A stretch of 27,235 bases of DNA from Mucilaginibacter sp. UBA4741. GTDB lineage: Bacteria; Bacteroidota; Bacteroidia; Sphingobacteriales; Sphingobacteriaceae. How positions within the stretch are numbered: the first letter of the stretch is position 1; the number at the start of each line of letters is the position of its first letter. This document shows positions 1 to 7,386 of this stretch, piece by piece. Location: contig DHIR01000217.1 in the NCBI GenBank assembly GCA_002403905.1, forward strand, positions 1 through 27,235, read 5' to 3'. The translations under genes were made by a program, and so were the position numbers. Under the pieces are notes generated by a model that saw nothing but the letters and a program-made list of their open reading frames with translations, was not told the DNA's origin and ran no database searches.

Positions 1-74
1 GTTATTAAACGCCTTATTCTATAGGTTTAAATTGTAATCTAATTTATAAATATTACAACCTATCTCCAAATAAT

Positions 75-82
75 TATCTTTG
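75..82 (+). promoter_or_regulatory. Putative -7 box (TATCTTTG) of purD
   Basis: The bases fit the Bacteroidota TAnnTTTG -7 consensus and end only six bases before the purD ATG, so a transcript from here would have almost no leader. No TTG/TTTG -33 box lies at the usual 17-23 base spacing, so the assignment rests on one box and position. Confidence 0.45.
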
Positions 83-88
83 CGCCCT

Positions 89-1363
89 ATGAATATCCTG
101 ATCCTCGGCTCAGGCGGAAGGGAAAGTGCCTTCGCCTGGAAATTAGCGCAAAGCCCCAAATGCAATCAACTTTTTATTGCCCCCGGTAATGCCGGCACGG
201 GCCAGTATGGCACCAATGTAAATATTGGCGTAAATGATTTTGAGGGTATTAAGCAATGTGTTTTAAGTAACGGCATTAACCTGGTACTGGTTGGCCCCGA
301 AGAACCATTGGTTAGAGGCGTTCACGATTTTTTCCTGGCGGATGAGCAGTTAAAAAACATCCCGGTTATCGGTCCGCAAGCCGAGGGGGCACAATTAGAG
401 GGCAGCAAGGATTTCTCTAAACAATTCATGACCCGCCATAATATCCCGGCGGCGGCATCGCAAACTTTCACTGCCGATACTTTACAGGAAGGGTTAGCTT
501 ACCTGCCAACCATAGGCTTACCCATTGTTTTAAAGGCAGACGGGCTAGCCGCAGGCAAAGGCGTATTAATTTGCGCGACACTTGAAGAGGCACAACAGGA
601 ACTAAAAGAAATGCTTACCGAAGCTAAATTTGGCGCGGCAAGTGCTAAGGTGGTGATCGAACAGTTTTTAAGTGGTATAGAGTTATCGGTATTTGTACTG
701 ACCGATGGCGACAATTACAAAATATTACCATCAGCAAAAGATTATAAACGCATTGGCGAGGGCGATACCGGCCTAAACACCGGTGGCATGGGTTCTGTAT
801 CACCGGTTCCGTTTGCGGATGCTGAGTTCATAAAGAAAGTTGAGGATCGTGTTATCATTCCAACCATCGAAGGCTTAAAAGCGGAAGGCATCCCCTACAA
901 AGGTTTTATCTTCATCGGCCTGATGAACTGCGACGGCGACCCATACATGATTGAATACAACTGCCGCATGGGCGACCCGGAAACGGAAAGCGTACTACCA
1001 CGTATTGAATCTGATTTTGTAGAACTGCTATTAGGCGTAGCCGGGGGCAACCTGAACGAAAAAGAACTCATCATATCCAACAAAGTTGCCGCGACCGTAG
1101 TGTGCGTTGCAGGCGGCTATCCCGGCGAATATCTAAAGAACAAAGCTATAACCGGCATGGAAAATGTTCGCGGCTCGCATGTGTTCCAGGCGGGCACTAC
1201 CCAACAAGGCGATGATGTTTTAGCAACCGGCGGACGGGTATTGGCTATTACATCATTACAGGACAATATGTTCGATGCCTTACAACAAGCAACCGCCGAT
1301 GCCAGCAGAATCTATTATGATGGTTGCTATTTTAGGAAAGATATTGGGTTTGATTTGATATAA
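89..1363 (+). CDS. purD: Phosphoribosylamine--glycine ligase (GAR synthetase)
   Basis: PurD joins glycine to 5-phosphoribosylamine using ATP, the second step of de novo purine synthesis, in the cytoplasm. The 424-aa product has the family's normal length. It begins MNILILGSGGRESA, the glycine-rich N-terminal fold of PurD, has an ATP-grasp central part (LKADGLAAGKGV and following), and carries the metal/ATP-binding signature EYNCRMGDPE at residues 289-298. The frame could open at a TTG at 80, but the ATG at 89 matches the family N-terminus. The gene stands alone on this strand, faces the ATP synthase operon, and its stop is followed within three bases by a dispersed repeat and then a strong palindromic terminator. 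It seems intact and ordinary. Confidence 0.97.
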   Translation: MNILILGSGGRESAFAWKLAQSPKCNQLFIAPGNAGTGQYGTNVNIGVNDFEGIKQCVLSNGINLVLVGPEEPLVRGVHDFFLADEQLKNIPVIGPQAEGAQLEGSKDFSKQFMTRHNIPAAASQTFTADTLQEGLAYLPTIGLPIVLKADGLAAGKGVLICATLEEAQQELKEMLTEAKFGAASAKVVIEQFLSGIELSVFVLTDGDNYKILPSAKDYKRIGEGDTGLNTGGMGSVSPVPFADAEFIKKVEDRVIIPTIEGLKAEGIPYKGFIFIGLMNCDGDPYMIEYNCRMGDPETESVLPRIESDFVELLLGVAGGNLNEKELIISNKVAATVVCVAGGYPGEYLKNKAITGMENVRGSHVFQAGTTQQGDDVLATGGRVLAITSLQDNMFDALQQATADASRIYYDGCYFRKDIGFDLI

Positions 1364-1365
1364 TC

Positions 1366-1400
1366 AGCCCCCTCTAAATCTCCCCCGGTAGGGGAGACTT
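1366..1400 (+). repeat. Dispersed hairpin repeat, family A, copy 1
   Basis: A 35-bp unit starting AGCCCCCTCTAAATC and containing the internal hairpin TCTCCCC-CGGTA-GGGGAGA. It begins three bases after the purD stop codon. An inverted copy lies at 1504-1538 with a single mismatch, and an exact-consensus copy at 12505-12540. It resembles short repeats scattered in the gaps of Sphingobacteriaceae genomes, but that resemblance is from memory, not a search. Confidence 0.8.
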
Positions 1401-1457
1401 TTTATTAGCTATTCTGAAAAAGTTTTTGAAACACTGCCGCTTAATTCCAATACAGTT

Positions 1458-1499
1458 TAACAAACAAAGGCTTCACAATTGTGAAGCCTTTGTTTGTTA
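1458..1499. terminator. 42-bp perfect palindrome, bidirectional terminator
   Basis: The two 21-base arms (1458-1478 and 1479-1499) are exact reverse complements with no spacer; the centre is CACAATTGTG. Each direction ends in a T-rich run (TTTGTTTGTTA), so it can stop transcription from purD on + and from the atp operon on -. It lies midway between the two convergent stop codons. Confidence 0.85.
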
Positions 1500-1503
1500 T
1501 TTA

Positions 1504-1538
1504 AAGTCTCCCCTACCGAGGGAGATTTAGAGGGGGCT
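1504..1538 (-). repeat. Dispersed hairpin repeat, family A, inverted copy
   Basis: Reverse complement of the 1366-1400 unit with one mismatch (CCGAGGG in place of CCGGGGG). It ends eight bases before the atpG stop codon, so the pair of inverted copies fills the purD/atpG gap almost exactly. Confidence 0.8.
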
Positions 1539-1546
1539 GGGCTGGC

Positions 1547-2434
1547 TTAATTCGATGACAACGCTGCTGCACCACTTACAATCTCGGTAAGCTCGGTAGT
1601 GATGGCTGCCTGGCGTGCCTGGTTGTATGAAAGTTTTAAGGCTTTCAACAAATCGCCTGCGTTTTCGGTTGCTTTATCCATTGCTGTCATACGTGCGCCA
1701 TGCTCTGATGCTACCGAATCTAATACCGCGCGATACAATTGGATCCTGATATTCTTAGGTATCAGTTGTGCAATGATCTCTTCTTGCGAAGGCTCCAATA
1801 TATAATCAACCGGCGCTGCTTTTACTTCTTCCTTTTTAAGTTCTGTTTTTGGAACCGGTAATAATTGCTCGGTTATTAAAAATTGCATAGCCGCGTTTTT
1901 AAAGTGGTTGTACACTATTTCAACACGGTCATACTGTCCCTTTAAAAAGCCTTCCATAATGCTTTCGGTAATTAACGAAGCGTTGTGGAAGTTTAAGTTG
2001 TTATACAGTTCTGTATTGTTACCAATAACGGTGTATTTACGGCGCTCATAAAACTCCTGCGATTTTTTACCAATAGCAATGATAGATACATTGCCCGCTT
2101 TTAACTGCTCGCTATATTTCTCGGCGATCAAATTATTAGCGGTTTTTATAGCGTTGGCATTAAATGCACCGGCCAGGCCACGGTTTGATGTTACCACCAC
2201 AACCAATACACTTACCGGCTCACGCTGCTGTAAAAAAGGTGACGAACCATCCTCTAAACTTGCAGACAAGTTTGACAATAATTCCTTCAGCTTATTTGCA
2301 TAAGGGCGTAATTGTACAATAGCGTTGGTAGCGCGTTTCAACTTAGCCGCCGAAACCATTTTCATAGCCTTGGTGATTTGCTGCGTTGATGATACCGACG
2401 ATATCCTGTTTCTTACTTCTTTTAAATTAGCCAT
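1547..2434 (-). CDS. atpG: F1F0 ATP synthase gamma subunit
   Basis: The gamma subunit is the rotating central shaft of F1, turning inside the alpha3beta3 ring. The 295-aa product has both gamma signature ends: N-terminal MANLKEVRNRISSV with TKAMKMVSAAKLKRA, and C-terminal RMTAMDKATENAGDLL running to the end helix, which together form the coiled-coil shaft. The frame stays open 16 codons further upstream, but those codons translate a repeat in the spacer, so the ATG at 2434 is chosen. It is the last gene of the operon; a strong palindromic terminator lies just beyond its stop. The beta (atpD) and epsilon (atpC) genes that follow atpG in many bacteria are not here. Confidence 0.97.
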   Translation of the reverse strand: MANLKEVRNRISSVSSTQQITKAMKMVSAAKLKRATNAIVQLRPYANKLKELLSNLSASLEDGSSPFLQQREPVSVLVVVVTSNRGLAGAFNANAIKTANNLIAEKYSEQLKAGNVSIIAIGKKSQEFYERRKYTVIGNNTELYNNLNFHNASLITESIMEGFLKGQYDRVEIVYNHFKNAAMQFLITEQLLPVPKTELKKEEVKAAPVDYILEPSQEEIIAQLIPKNIRIQLYRAVLDSVASEHGARMTAMDKATENAGDLLKALKLSYNQARQAAITTELTEIVSGAAALSSN

Positions 2435-2440
2435 TCTTAT

Positions 2441-2509
2441 TTTTGAGTGGTGAGTTTTGGGTTGTGAGTTCTGAGTATTCACTCAACACTCACAACTCAT
2501 TACTCAATA
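2441..2509. repeat. Inverted-repeat element in the atpA-atpG spacer
   Basis: The spacer between atpA and atpG is made of variants of TTGTGAGT and its complement. The clearest arms are GTTGTGAGT at 2461-2469 and ACTCACAAC at 2488-2496. It lies within the transcribed operon and would fold as a hairpin in the mRNA 54 bases before the atpG start. Confidence 0.6.
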
Positions 2510-2513
2510 CTAA

Positions 2514-4091
2514 TTAATTATAATTCGCTGCCAGTTCTTTAGCTACTGTTTCCAGTACGCCTGTTAATTGGTCATCAAACTTACCTGCTTTTAATGCAGC
2601 AAGTACTTCCGGGTGACGTTGTTCTAACTGGGTTGTATATTCGCTTTCAAACTCACGTATTTTGTTTATCGGTACGCTACGCATTAAGTTTTTAGTACCT
2701 AAGTAAATAATAGCTACTTGTTTTTCAACAGATACCGGCGAGTATTGACCTTGTTTCAAGATCTCTACGTTACGGGCACCTTTATCTAATACGTTTTTAG
2801 TTGAAGCATCTAAGTCTGATCCAAATTTAGAGAAAGCCTCTAACTCGCGGTATTGAGCCTGATCCAGTTTTAAAGTACCGGCTACTTTCTTCATTGATTT
2901 GATCTGTGCGTTACCACCTACACGAGATACCGAGATACCTACGTTAATAGCCGGACGAACACCTGCGTTAAACAAGTTAGACTCCAGGAAGATCTGACCA
3001 TCAGTAATCGAAATTACGTTGGTTGGGATATAAGCTGATACGTCACCTGCCTGAGTTTCGATGATAGGCAATGCAGTTAATGAACCGCCACCTTTAACGA
3101 TACCACGGATAGACTCGGGCAAATCATTCATCGCTTGCGCGATAGAATCATTAGCGTTGATCTTAGCGGCACGCTCTAATAAACGGCTGTGCAGGTAAAA
3201 CACGTCACCTGGATATGCCTCACGGCCCGGTGGACGACGTAATAATAAAGATACCTCACGGTAAGCTACCGCTTGTTTTGACAAGTCATCATAAACGATC
3301 AAAGCCGGACGACCTGTATCGCGGAAATACTCGCCAATTGCAGCACCTGCAAACGGAGCAAAGAACTGCATAGTTGCAGAGTCTGACGCGTTAGCCGCAA
3401 CGATGATAGAATAAGGCATAGCACCTTTTTCTTCCAACGCGCGTACAATGTTTGCTACTGTAGATGCTTTTTGACCGCAAGCTACATATATACAGATAAC
3501 CGGTTTGCCGGCATCATAAAATTCTTTTTGGTTGATGATGGTATCGATACAAACCGCGGTTTTACCTGTCTGGCGATCGCCAATAACCAACTCACGCTGG
3601 CCACGACCGATAGGGATCATCGCGTCGATAGCTTTGATACCTGTTTGTAATGGCTCGGTTACCGGCTGGCGATAGATAACACCCGGAGCTTTACGCTCTA
3701 AAGGCATTTCGTAAGTCTTTCCTGCAATTGGTCCTTTACCGTCAATAGGTTCGCCCAATGTGTTTACAACACGGCCAAGCATACCTTCACCTACGTTAAT
3801 AGAAGCAATTTTTTTGGTACGTTTAACAGTATCGCCTTCTTTAATTTCGTCAGACTGGCCCAATAATACAACACCAACGTTATCTTCTTCTAAGTTTAAT
3901 ACAATGCCTTGTAAGCCATTGTCAAACTCAACCAACTCGCCTGATTGTACTTTGGTTAAACCATAAACACGTGCAATACCATCGCCCACCTGGAGCACGG
4001 TACCCACTTCTTCTAATTCAGATTCTGACTTGAAACCCGCCAACTGCTGACGCAATATTGCCGATACTTCATCTGGTCTTACCTCTACCAT
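2514..4091 (-). CDS. atpA: F1F0 ATP synthase alpha subunit
   Basis: The alpha subunit forms the F1 hexamer with beta and binds nucleotide at non-catalytic sites. The 525-aa product is full length. The Walker A motif GDRQTGKT sits at residues 171-178 with lysine 177. The N-terminal barrel ([10 protein letters not shown]) and the alpha signature [14 protein letters not shown] near residue 380 are clear. It starts at ATG 4091, 34 bases after the atpH stop. Sequence and length are conserved with nothing unusual. Confidence 0.98.
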   Translation of the reverse strand: MVEVRPDEVSAILRQQLAGFKSESELEEVGTVLQVGDGIARVYGLTKVQSGELVEFDNGLQGIVLNLEEDNVGVVLLGQSDEIKEGDTVKRTKKIASINVGEGMLGRVVNTLGEPIDGKGPIAGKTYEMPLERKAPGVIYRQPVTEPLQTGIKAIDAMIPIGRGQRELVIGDRQTGKTAVCIDTIINQKEFYDAGKPVICIYVACGQKASTVANIVRALEEKGAMPYSIIVAANASDSATMQFFAPFAGAAIGEYFRDTGRPALIVYDDLSKQAVAYREVSLLLRRPPGREAYPGDVFYLHSRLLERAAKINANDSIAQAMNDLPESIRGIVKGGGSLTALPIIETQAGDVSAYIPTNVISITDGQIFLESNLFNAGVRPAINVGISVSRVGGNAQIKSMKKVAGTLKLDQAQYRELEAFSKFGSDLDASTKNVLDKGARNVEILKQGQYSPVSVEKQVAIIYLGTKNLMRSVPINKIREFESEYTTQLEQRHPEVLAALKAGKFDDQLTGVLETVAKELAANYN

Positions 4092-4125
4092 AGTTTATTT
4101 TAATTTTGAGATTTTAATTATTCAA

Positions 4126-4671
4126 TTAAACAATGCCTTGGGCAAAGTTCTTTTTCAATTTCTTTAAGTTATTTGCAATACTGGTATCTATCTGCCTGTC
4201 GCCAACGGTTAAAACAAAACCGCCAATTAACTCAGGGTCAACCGTTGTTTCTAATACCACATCGCCACCTACCGATGCTTTTACTTCGGCTAATATCTTG
4301 GCCTGGTTAGCTGCCGATAACGGGGTTGCAGATACAACAGTAGCTTGCGTAATATGCTTTAGCGTATCATACTGGTTAATAAACTCGTGCGCTGTAGTAT
4401 ATAATACTTCGCCACGGCCCTTGTTTATCATCAGCTTATAAAACGCTATAGAAACTTTATGTACCTTACCTTCAAATAACGCGGTAAGGATATTTAATTT
4501 TTTAGCGTGCGATATGATAGGATTACTTAAAACCGCAATTAACTGCGGGTTTGCCTTTAAGGTTTTCAGGAAAAAAATCATATCATTATTTACGTCCTCA
4601 AGAGATTTTTGCTCTTGCGAAAGATCAATGATTGATTTGGCGTACCTGGCTGCTACCGTTAATTCTGACAT
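4126..4671 (-). CDS. atpH: F1F0 ATP synthase delta subunit
   Basis: The delta subunit caps F1 and joins it to the peripheral stalk made by the b subunits. The 181-aa product has the expected length and the N-terminal helical-bundle signature SELTVAARYAKSIIDLSQEQ. The C-terminal domain holds VDPELIGGFVLTVGDRQIDTS, the most conserved stretch of the family. It lies between atpF and atpA as in most atp operons. The 125-base spacer to atpF is filled by an inverted-repeat element. Confidence 0.95.
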   Translation of the reverse strand: MSELTVAARYAKSIIDLSQEQKSLEDVNNDMIFFLKTLKANPQLIAVLSNPIISHAKKLNILTALFEGKVHKVSIAFYKLMINKGRGEVLYTTAHEFINQYDTLKHITQATVVSATPLSAANQAKILAEVKASVGGDVVLETTVDPELIGGFVLTVGDRQIDTSIANNLKKLKKNFAQGIV

Positions 4672-4675
4672 TGTT

Positions 4676-4794
4676 ATTTCGGATTTCGGATGTTCAATTT
4701 CGAATTTACTTATCCTTTAATTCACCTATTTAATTACTTATTCAAATTCCAATTTTTCAATTTCTAAATCCGAAATCGAAAATCCGAAATTCGA
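4676..4794. repeat. Inverted-repeat element in the atpF-atpH spacer
   Basis: The spacer contains ATTTCGGATTTCGGA at 4676-4690 and, at its other end (about 4766-4793), the complementary-type motif AAATCCGAAAT occurring in variant copies. The arms are imperfect and the middle is AT-rich. It is a different sequence from the element in the next spacer of the same operon. Confidence 0.55.
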
Positions 4795-4796
4795 TA

Positions 4797-5288
4797 TTAT
4801 AATTTAACTTCTCTTAGAAGCTGGCTAACCAACTCATCTTGTTTATCCTGATCTGCTAGTTGTTGTTTCAAAACTTTCTCAGCAATCTCTAATGATAATG
4901 ATGCTACCTGGTTTTTCACATCAGCCAATGCAATAGCTTTTTGGCTGTTGATCTCTATACGGGCCATCTCTATCATGCGTGCACCTTCTGTGTGTGCAGC
5001 TTCTTTAGCATCGCTTATTATTTGATCTTTAAGCTTTTTGGCTTCGTGTAATATTACATCACGCTCTGCACGGGCTTGTTTTAATAAAGCTTCATTCTCG
5101 TTAGTTAAACGAGACATTTCTTCTTTAGCAGCTTCTGCTTTTAATAAAGCGTCTTCAATAAAGCGTTCGCGCTCTTTAATTGCGCTTAAAATTGGTTTCC
5201 AGGCAAATTTGCCCAGTATAAATAACAAGATCAAAAAAGAGATCGTTGTCCAAAAAACTAACCCTATATGTGGTTCAACTAAGCCCAT
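4797..5288 (-). CDS. atpF: F1F0 ATP synthase b subunit
   Basis: The b subunit dimer is the peripheral stalk linking F0 to F1. The 163-aa product has one N-terminal membrane helix (roughly residues 9-27, VFWTTISFLILLFILGKFAW) followed by a long charged helix rich in Glu, Lys and Ala up to the C-terminus (KVLKQQLADQDKQDEL), the classic b layout. The start at ATG 5288 gives the short MGLVEPHIG leader typical of Bacteroidota. Upstream, between this gene and atpE, is a strong RNA hairpin. Confidence 0.95.
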   Translation of the reverse strand: MGLVEPHIGLVFWTTISFLILLFILGKFAWKPILSAIKERERFIEDALLKAEAAKEEMSRLTNENEALLKQARAERDVILHEAKKLKDQIISDAKEAAHTEGARMIEMARIEINSQKAIALADVKNQVASLSLEIAEKVLKQQLADQDKQDELVSQLLREVKL

Positions 5289-5318
5289 AATATTTATTTA
5301 AAATTCAATTTTTAAAAT

Positions 5319-5358
5319 AAAGAACAGCCCCGGTGCCAATCGCGCCGGGCTGTTCTTT
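5319..5358 (-). promoter_or_regulatory. Intercistronic hairpin between atpE and atpF
   Basis: AGAACAGCCC (5321-5330) pairs exactly with GGGCTGTTCT (5347-5356); A5319-A5320 pair with T5357-T5358, giving a 12-bp stem, with further GC pairs inside. In the mRNA it begins nine bases after the atpE stop and ends 30 bases before the atpF start. The bases after it are only moderately U-rich (UUAUUUUAAAAAUU), so it may be a partial terminator or a 3'-end stabiliser. Confidence 0.65.
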
Positions 5359-5367
5359 TTTCTTCTC

Positions 5368-5577
<210 letters not shown>

Positions 5578-5619
5578 TTAATTTAAACGTGTATATTAAT
5601 AGATAATTAATTCAAAAGA

Positions 5620-6705
5620 TTAATGATGATGCTCTTCAACAGCCATACCAATAAATAGGGCTGTAAGCATCGTAAAAATGTAGGCTTGTAAAAATGCCAC
5701 CAGTAATTCAATAGTATCCATAAATACTACAAATACCACTGATGCCGGCGAAACCCACAATGATTTAAATATAAATATTAGCGATATTAAGCTTAATACG
5801 ATAATGTGGCCTGCTGTAATGTTAGCAAACAAACGTATCATTAATGCAAATGGCTTTGATATAATACCTATAATTTCAACAGGTACCATAATAATATATA
5901 ACCAAAGCGGGATATCGGGTGCAAAAATATGTTTCCAATAATATTTGTTTCCGCTTATGTTAACGGTTATTAAAGTAATAACAGAAAGCACCAGCGTTAC
6001 AGCTATATTACCTGTAAGGTTAAAGCCCCCCGGGAAAAATGGAACTAATCCTAATAAATTATTTATCAGGATAAAAAAGAACATAGTTAATAATAAAGGA
6101 ATATATCTTGCATATTTTGAACCAATGTTTGGTATAGCTACGTCATCACGAACAAACATTACAACAGGCTCCAGTAAGGATTGAAAGCCTTTTGGTGCTT
6201 TGCCTTGACGCTTGCGGTAACTTGAAGACATACTGACAAATACGATGATTAGAATAATCATCCCCATCCACATACTGGCCACATTACGGGTTATAGAAAA
6301 ATCCCAAAGTTTTTTACTGGCTGCTTTATCAACGTTGCCGGCGGCATCTGCAACTAATATTTTATCATGATCGGCAGTATAGGTATAATATTTACCCTGA
6401 TATATTTTTTTCTCTGATTTACCCTCAACTTCTTCTTCTCTGACATTTGCAGATGAAAACACTTCTAAACCCTTATCTGTATACAAAATAACGGGCAACG
6501 GTAATATTATGCTGCCAAATATGGGCAATGAATGCGAATCGCCTACGTGCTCTAATATTACGTCTTTAGGATTGAATTTTTCTTCTGCTTTATGCTCTTT
6601 TTCCTGCGCAAAAGAGGTGGCAGGGAAAATTGCAACCATTATAAAAACGGCAGAAATTAGTAGTTGCTTAATTTTTTTTGAGTTTAAAATCGACTTTTTA
6701 TTCAT
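5620..6705 (-). CDS. atpB: F1F0 ATP synthase a subunit with N-terminal signal peptide
   Basis: The a subunit provides the two half-channels that feed protons to the c ring. The 361-aa product is longer than the roughly 270 residues of E. coli because it starts with a signal peptide (ISAVFIMVAIFPATSFAQ) and a roughly 100-residue soluble segment before the membrane helices, a layout known in Bacteroidota. The essential arginine is R291 in ALMIRLFANITAGH. The C-terminus ends in a His run after EE. An in-frame TTG lies one codon upstream, but the ATG at 6705 is preferred. It follows the atpI-like gene by 14 bases. Confidence 0.95.
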   Translation of the reverse strand: MNKKSILNSKKIKQLLISAVFIMVAIFPATSFAQEKEHKAEEKFNPKDVILEHVGDSHSLPIFGSIILPLPVILYTDKGLEVFSSANVREEEVEGKSEKKIYQGKYYTYTADHDKILVADAAGNVDKAASKKLWDFSITRNVASMWMGMIILIIVFVSMSSSYRKRQGKAPKGFQSLLEPVVMFVRDDVAIPNIGSKYARYIPLLLTMFFFILINNLLGLVPFFPGGFNLTGNIAVTLVLSVITLITVNISGNKYYWKHIFAPDIPLWLYIIMVPVEIIGIISKPFALMIRLFANITAGHIIVLSLISLIFIFKSLWVSPASVVFVVFMDTIELLVAFLQAYIFTMLTALFIGMAVEEHHH

Positions 6706-6719
6706 CAAAATGAAGTTTT

Positions 6720-7106
6720 TTACCTTGAATTTTGGTTGCGCAAGTTACGCAACAAAATATAAATTTCAAAGGCCGTATTTAAGAAATATATGTAAAAAAA
6801 TTCAGCCACAAAAATGTATCTGTTTAGCTTGTTTTTAAGGATGAAAATGAGCGCGAAAACCAGGCATGCCAGTATTTTAAAAACAGTTGTGGCCAAAAAC
6901 ATTTGTGTACCCTTTTCGGCATCCATTTGCTGGCCTATTAACACCGCTATAACCACAACCAGCGTAAGGCCCGAAAGAAAAAAGAACACCAGCCAAAAAT
7001 GGGGGATCAATAAGCTGGCGTATCCATTATTAGCTAGCATAAACGGAGGAACGGCCAAAACAATAACAAATAATATAAAAAATAATATGTGGCGCAGCAG
7101 TTTCAA
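6720..7106 (-). CDS. Small four-helix membrane protein, AtpI-like
   Basis: This 128-aa product has four hydrophobic segments (about residues 4-24, 36-60, 70-88, 96-119) and little else. Its place between atpZ and atpB and its four-helix build match the AtpI role, assisting c-ring assembly, although sequence similarity is not obvious by eye. The start is chosen at TTG 7106, which overlaps the atpZ stop as TTGA, a translational-coupling arrangement; the frame stays open to an ATG at 7178, but that would run 24 codons into atpZ and put a Cys/Tyr-rich stretch before the first helix. It ends 14 bases before atpB. Confidence 0.7.
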   Translation of the reverse strand: MKLLRHILFFILFVIVLAVPPFMLANNGYASLLIPHFWLVFFFLSGLTLVVVIAVLIGQQMDAEKGTQMFLATTVFKILACLVFALIFILKNKLNRYIFVAEFFYIYFLNTAFEIYILLRNLRNQNSR

Positions 7107-7321
7107 TTTTTTATTGATTTGATTACTATATACAATGAAATAAATACACCGATAAGCGATAACATTGCTGTTATCCATTTGGTGTGATGGTTGGCTGCCA
7201 TATCAATTTTATATCCGGCAAATGCAAATATGCCAATAACAGCTATCATTTGAAAAGCAATACCTGTAAATTTAGCTAAGCTACTTCTTTCGTTGTCGCT
7301 ATCTGATTCATTTTCTTCCAT
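7103..7321 (-). CDS. atpZ: AtpZ-like ATP synthase accessory membrane protein
   Basis: The 72-aa product has two membrane helices (about residues 18-38 and 49-67) separated by DMAANHHTKW and an acidic N-terminus (EENESDSDNE). This is the layout of the AtpZ / F0F1-ATPase subunit family that heads many atp operons and has been linked to Mg2+/Ca2+ transport and ATP synthase assembly. The ATG at 7321 is used; TTG at 7327 would add two residues. It is the first gene of the operon, and a TAAATTTG promoter box ends three bases before the start codon. Its stop overlaps the next gene by four bases. Confidence 0.82.
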   Translation of the reverse strand: MEENESDSDNERSSLAKFTGIAFQMIAVIGIFAFAGYKIDMAANHHTKWITAMLSLIGVFISLYIVIKSIKN

Positions 7322-7324
7322 CCG

Positions 7325-7332
7325 CAAATTTA
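7325..7332 (-). promoter_or_regulatory. Putative -7 box (TAAATTTG) of the atp operon
   Basis: Read on the minus strand the bases fit TAnnTTTG exactly and lie three bases before the atpZ ATG, so transcription would start at or inside the start codon. No -33 TTG is found at the normal spacing. An alternative is a promoter further back in porW, which the 65-base gap hardly allows otherwise. Confidence 0.4.
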
Positions 7333-7386
7333 TTAAATCCTATTGCATAATGTTTACTAAATTAGCAATGCTTTTATAACCATCGT

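Noticed and set aside
2435..2482. Upstream extension of atpG by 16 codons
   Set aside because: The extra residues are a translation of the spacer repeat, and the gamma family starts at MANLKEV.
7107..7178. ATG-initiated longer form of the atpI-like gene
   Set aside because: It overlaps atpZ by about 75 bases in another frame and adds a Cys/Tyr-rich N-terminus unlike the family; TTG at 7106 coupled to the atpZ stop fits better, though this is not proven.
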